6,452 nucleotides of DNA from Treponema sp. (GTDB lineage: Bacteria > Spirochaetota > Spirochaetia > Treponematales > Breznakiellaceae). How positions within the stretch are numbered: the stretch's first letter is position 1; each line of letters starts with the position of its first letter. The stretch spans positions 1 to 6,452 of the forward strand of contig JAITFA010000230.1 in assembly GCA_031281685.1 (NCBI GenBank). The letters are read 5' to 3'. The translations under genes were made by a program, and so were the position numbers. Of this stretch, positions 5,734-6,452 are shown one piece after another. Below the pieces are notes generated by a model. The model was not told where the DNA came from. It saw only the letters and a list, made by a program, of their open reading frames with translations, and searched no databases.

Positions 5734-6438
5734 ATGAAACATACTTTGCTTAGCCTGTTCGTTGTTGCGTTTTTTGCGTCCTGTTCTGCTCAAATCAATG
5801 GTTCCCTCAATGTTGATGCTTCCGCTGATGTTACTCTGTGCGCTGCGCTGGAGCCTCGTATGGCTACGCTCATTCGTACCTTGTCCCGCGTAGGCGGCGG
5901 AACCAGCGCTCAAATCATTGACGGTCCGTCTATCGGGCGCTCTATGGCTATTGCGCCGGGGATTAAGGCCGTGTCTTTCACTAATGTCAACAGTTCCACC
6001 ATTGAAGGAACGATCAGCCTATACCGTGTTGATGAGTTTCTGGCCATCCCTTCACGGGCAGTGGCGACCCGTTTTATCACTTACGAGCAAAGCGGCAAGG
6101 GTGGCCAAATCACAATACACTTGGACCGGAGTTCGGGGCCTCAGATCATTCCGCTCATATCACGAGACATTGTTGATTACCTTAGCGCACTCATGGCGCC
6201 GGTCGTTACTGGCGAAACACTTTCCCGCGCCGACTATCTCAATCTGGTATCTATGGTATATGGGAAACCAGTGGCTGACGAGATGGCCGCTGCCCGTATC
6301 CGCGCCTCAATCGCCTTTCCTAGTCCTATCACTGCCATCAAAGGAGGCGTGGCCGCCGATAATCGCGCTGAATTCGACATCCCGCTTCTTGATCTGCTTG
6401 TGCTTGAACGCGCCTTAGACTATCAGGTGACTTGGTGA
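5734..6438 (+). CDS. Uncharacterised spirochaete-type lipoprotein directly behind the tRNA
   Basis: This 234-residue protein starts with a short lipoprotein signal (MKHTLLSLFVVAFFASC). The lipobox is FASC with Cys17 as the acylation site. Phenylalanine at -3 is poor by the E. coli rule but allowed in the relaxed spirochaetal lipobox. After the cysteine come INGSLNVDASADVTL and AALEPRMATLIRTLS (about 37-51), a beta-rich middle with EGTISLYRVDEFLAI (91-105), and a C-terminus FDIPLLDLLVLERALDY ending in VTW. I recall similar proteins from treponemes but no known function, so none is assigned. The signal peptide supports ATG 5734; the frame upstream is closed by TAG at 5698-5700 and offers no ATG or GTG. 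There is no Shine-Dalgarno: the 20 bases before the ATG are almost entirely tRNA 3' end. Co-transcription with the tRNA seems likely. Confidence 0.88.
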   Translation: MKHTLLSLFVVAFFASCSAQINGSLNVDASADVTLCAALEPRMATLIRTLSRVGGGTSAQIIDGPSIGRSMAIAPGIKAVSFTNVNSSTIEGTISLYRVDEFLAIPSRAVATRFITYEQSGKGGQITIHLDRSSGPQIIPLISRDIVDYLSALMAPVVTGETLSRADYLNLVSMVYGKPVADEMAAARIRASIAFPSPITAIKGGVAADNRAEFDIPLLDLLVLERALDYQVTW

Positions 6439-6452
6439 TCTAAAAAGCGCCC
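6439..6452. other. Start of the downstream non-coding region, cut by the window edge
   Basis: Fourteen bases follow the lipoprotein stop (tctaaaaagcgccc). The final GCGCCC could be the first arm of a terminator or other hairpin, but the second arm would lie outside the window, so nothing is called. Confidence 0.3.

Noticed and set aside
5611..5913. Minus-strand 100-residue open frame across the tRNA
   Set aside because: It is antisense to the tRNA and to the lipoprotein start. The LDLNQR-type peptide is a well-known spurious translation of tRNA complements.
5918..6418. Plus-strand 166-residue frame inside the last gene
   Set aside because: It is out of frame with the signal-peptide-bearing lipoprotein gene and has a low-complexity, shadow-like composition.
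1..6452. Mobile elements, CRISPR arrays, phage or defence genes
   Set aside because: No transposase, integrase, regularly spaced repeats, target duplications or defence motifs were seen. Coding density and composition are even across the window.

Overview
The window looks like ordinary chromosomal DNA from a spirochaete, most likely a Treponema relative. This rests on protein resemblance recalled by eye: the topoisomerase subunit, the LPP20/FlgT-like protein and the two lipoproteins all have a spirochaetal look, one lipobox is of the relaxed spirochaetal kind, and base composition is roughly balanced. No database search was possible, so the genus is an inference.

Layout. Positions 1-5536 hold four genes on the minus strand that read as one operon. 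In transcription order they are: a TPR-type lipoprotein (stop at 4415), a secreted MltD-type lytic transglycosylase with two LysM domains (2742-4391), a secreted LPP20/FlgT-like protein (1845-2729), and the DNA topoisomerase IV A subunit parC, which runs off the left edge at base 1. Intergenic gaps are only 12-27 nt and no terminator is visible between them. To the right, 5537-5657 is a compact divergent control region. It holds two back-to-back candidate promoters and several small interleaved inverted repeats. On the plus strand it is followed by a tRNA-Val(CAC) gene (5658-5730) and, only 3 nt later, an uncharacterised lipoprotein gene (5734-6438). The last 14 bases are non-coding and cut by the window edge.

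How the parts fit. Three of the four operon genes encode envelope proteins: an anchored lipoprotein, a peptidoglycan-cleaving enzyme and a secreted protein with LPP20/FlgT-like signatures. This suggests cell-wall remodelling, possibly linked to periplasmic flagella (inference). parC appears to ride on the same transcript and lacks a parE neighbour within view. The most unusual arrangement is the tRNA-lipoprotein junction. The tRNA has no encoded CCA, the lipoprotein ATG begins 3 nt after the discriminator base, and no Shine-Dalgarno sequence is present. Normal tRNA 3' processing could therefore create an almost leaderless mRNA. No mobile element, CRISPR array, phage gene or defence system was seen.
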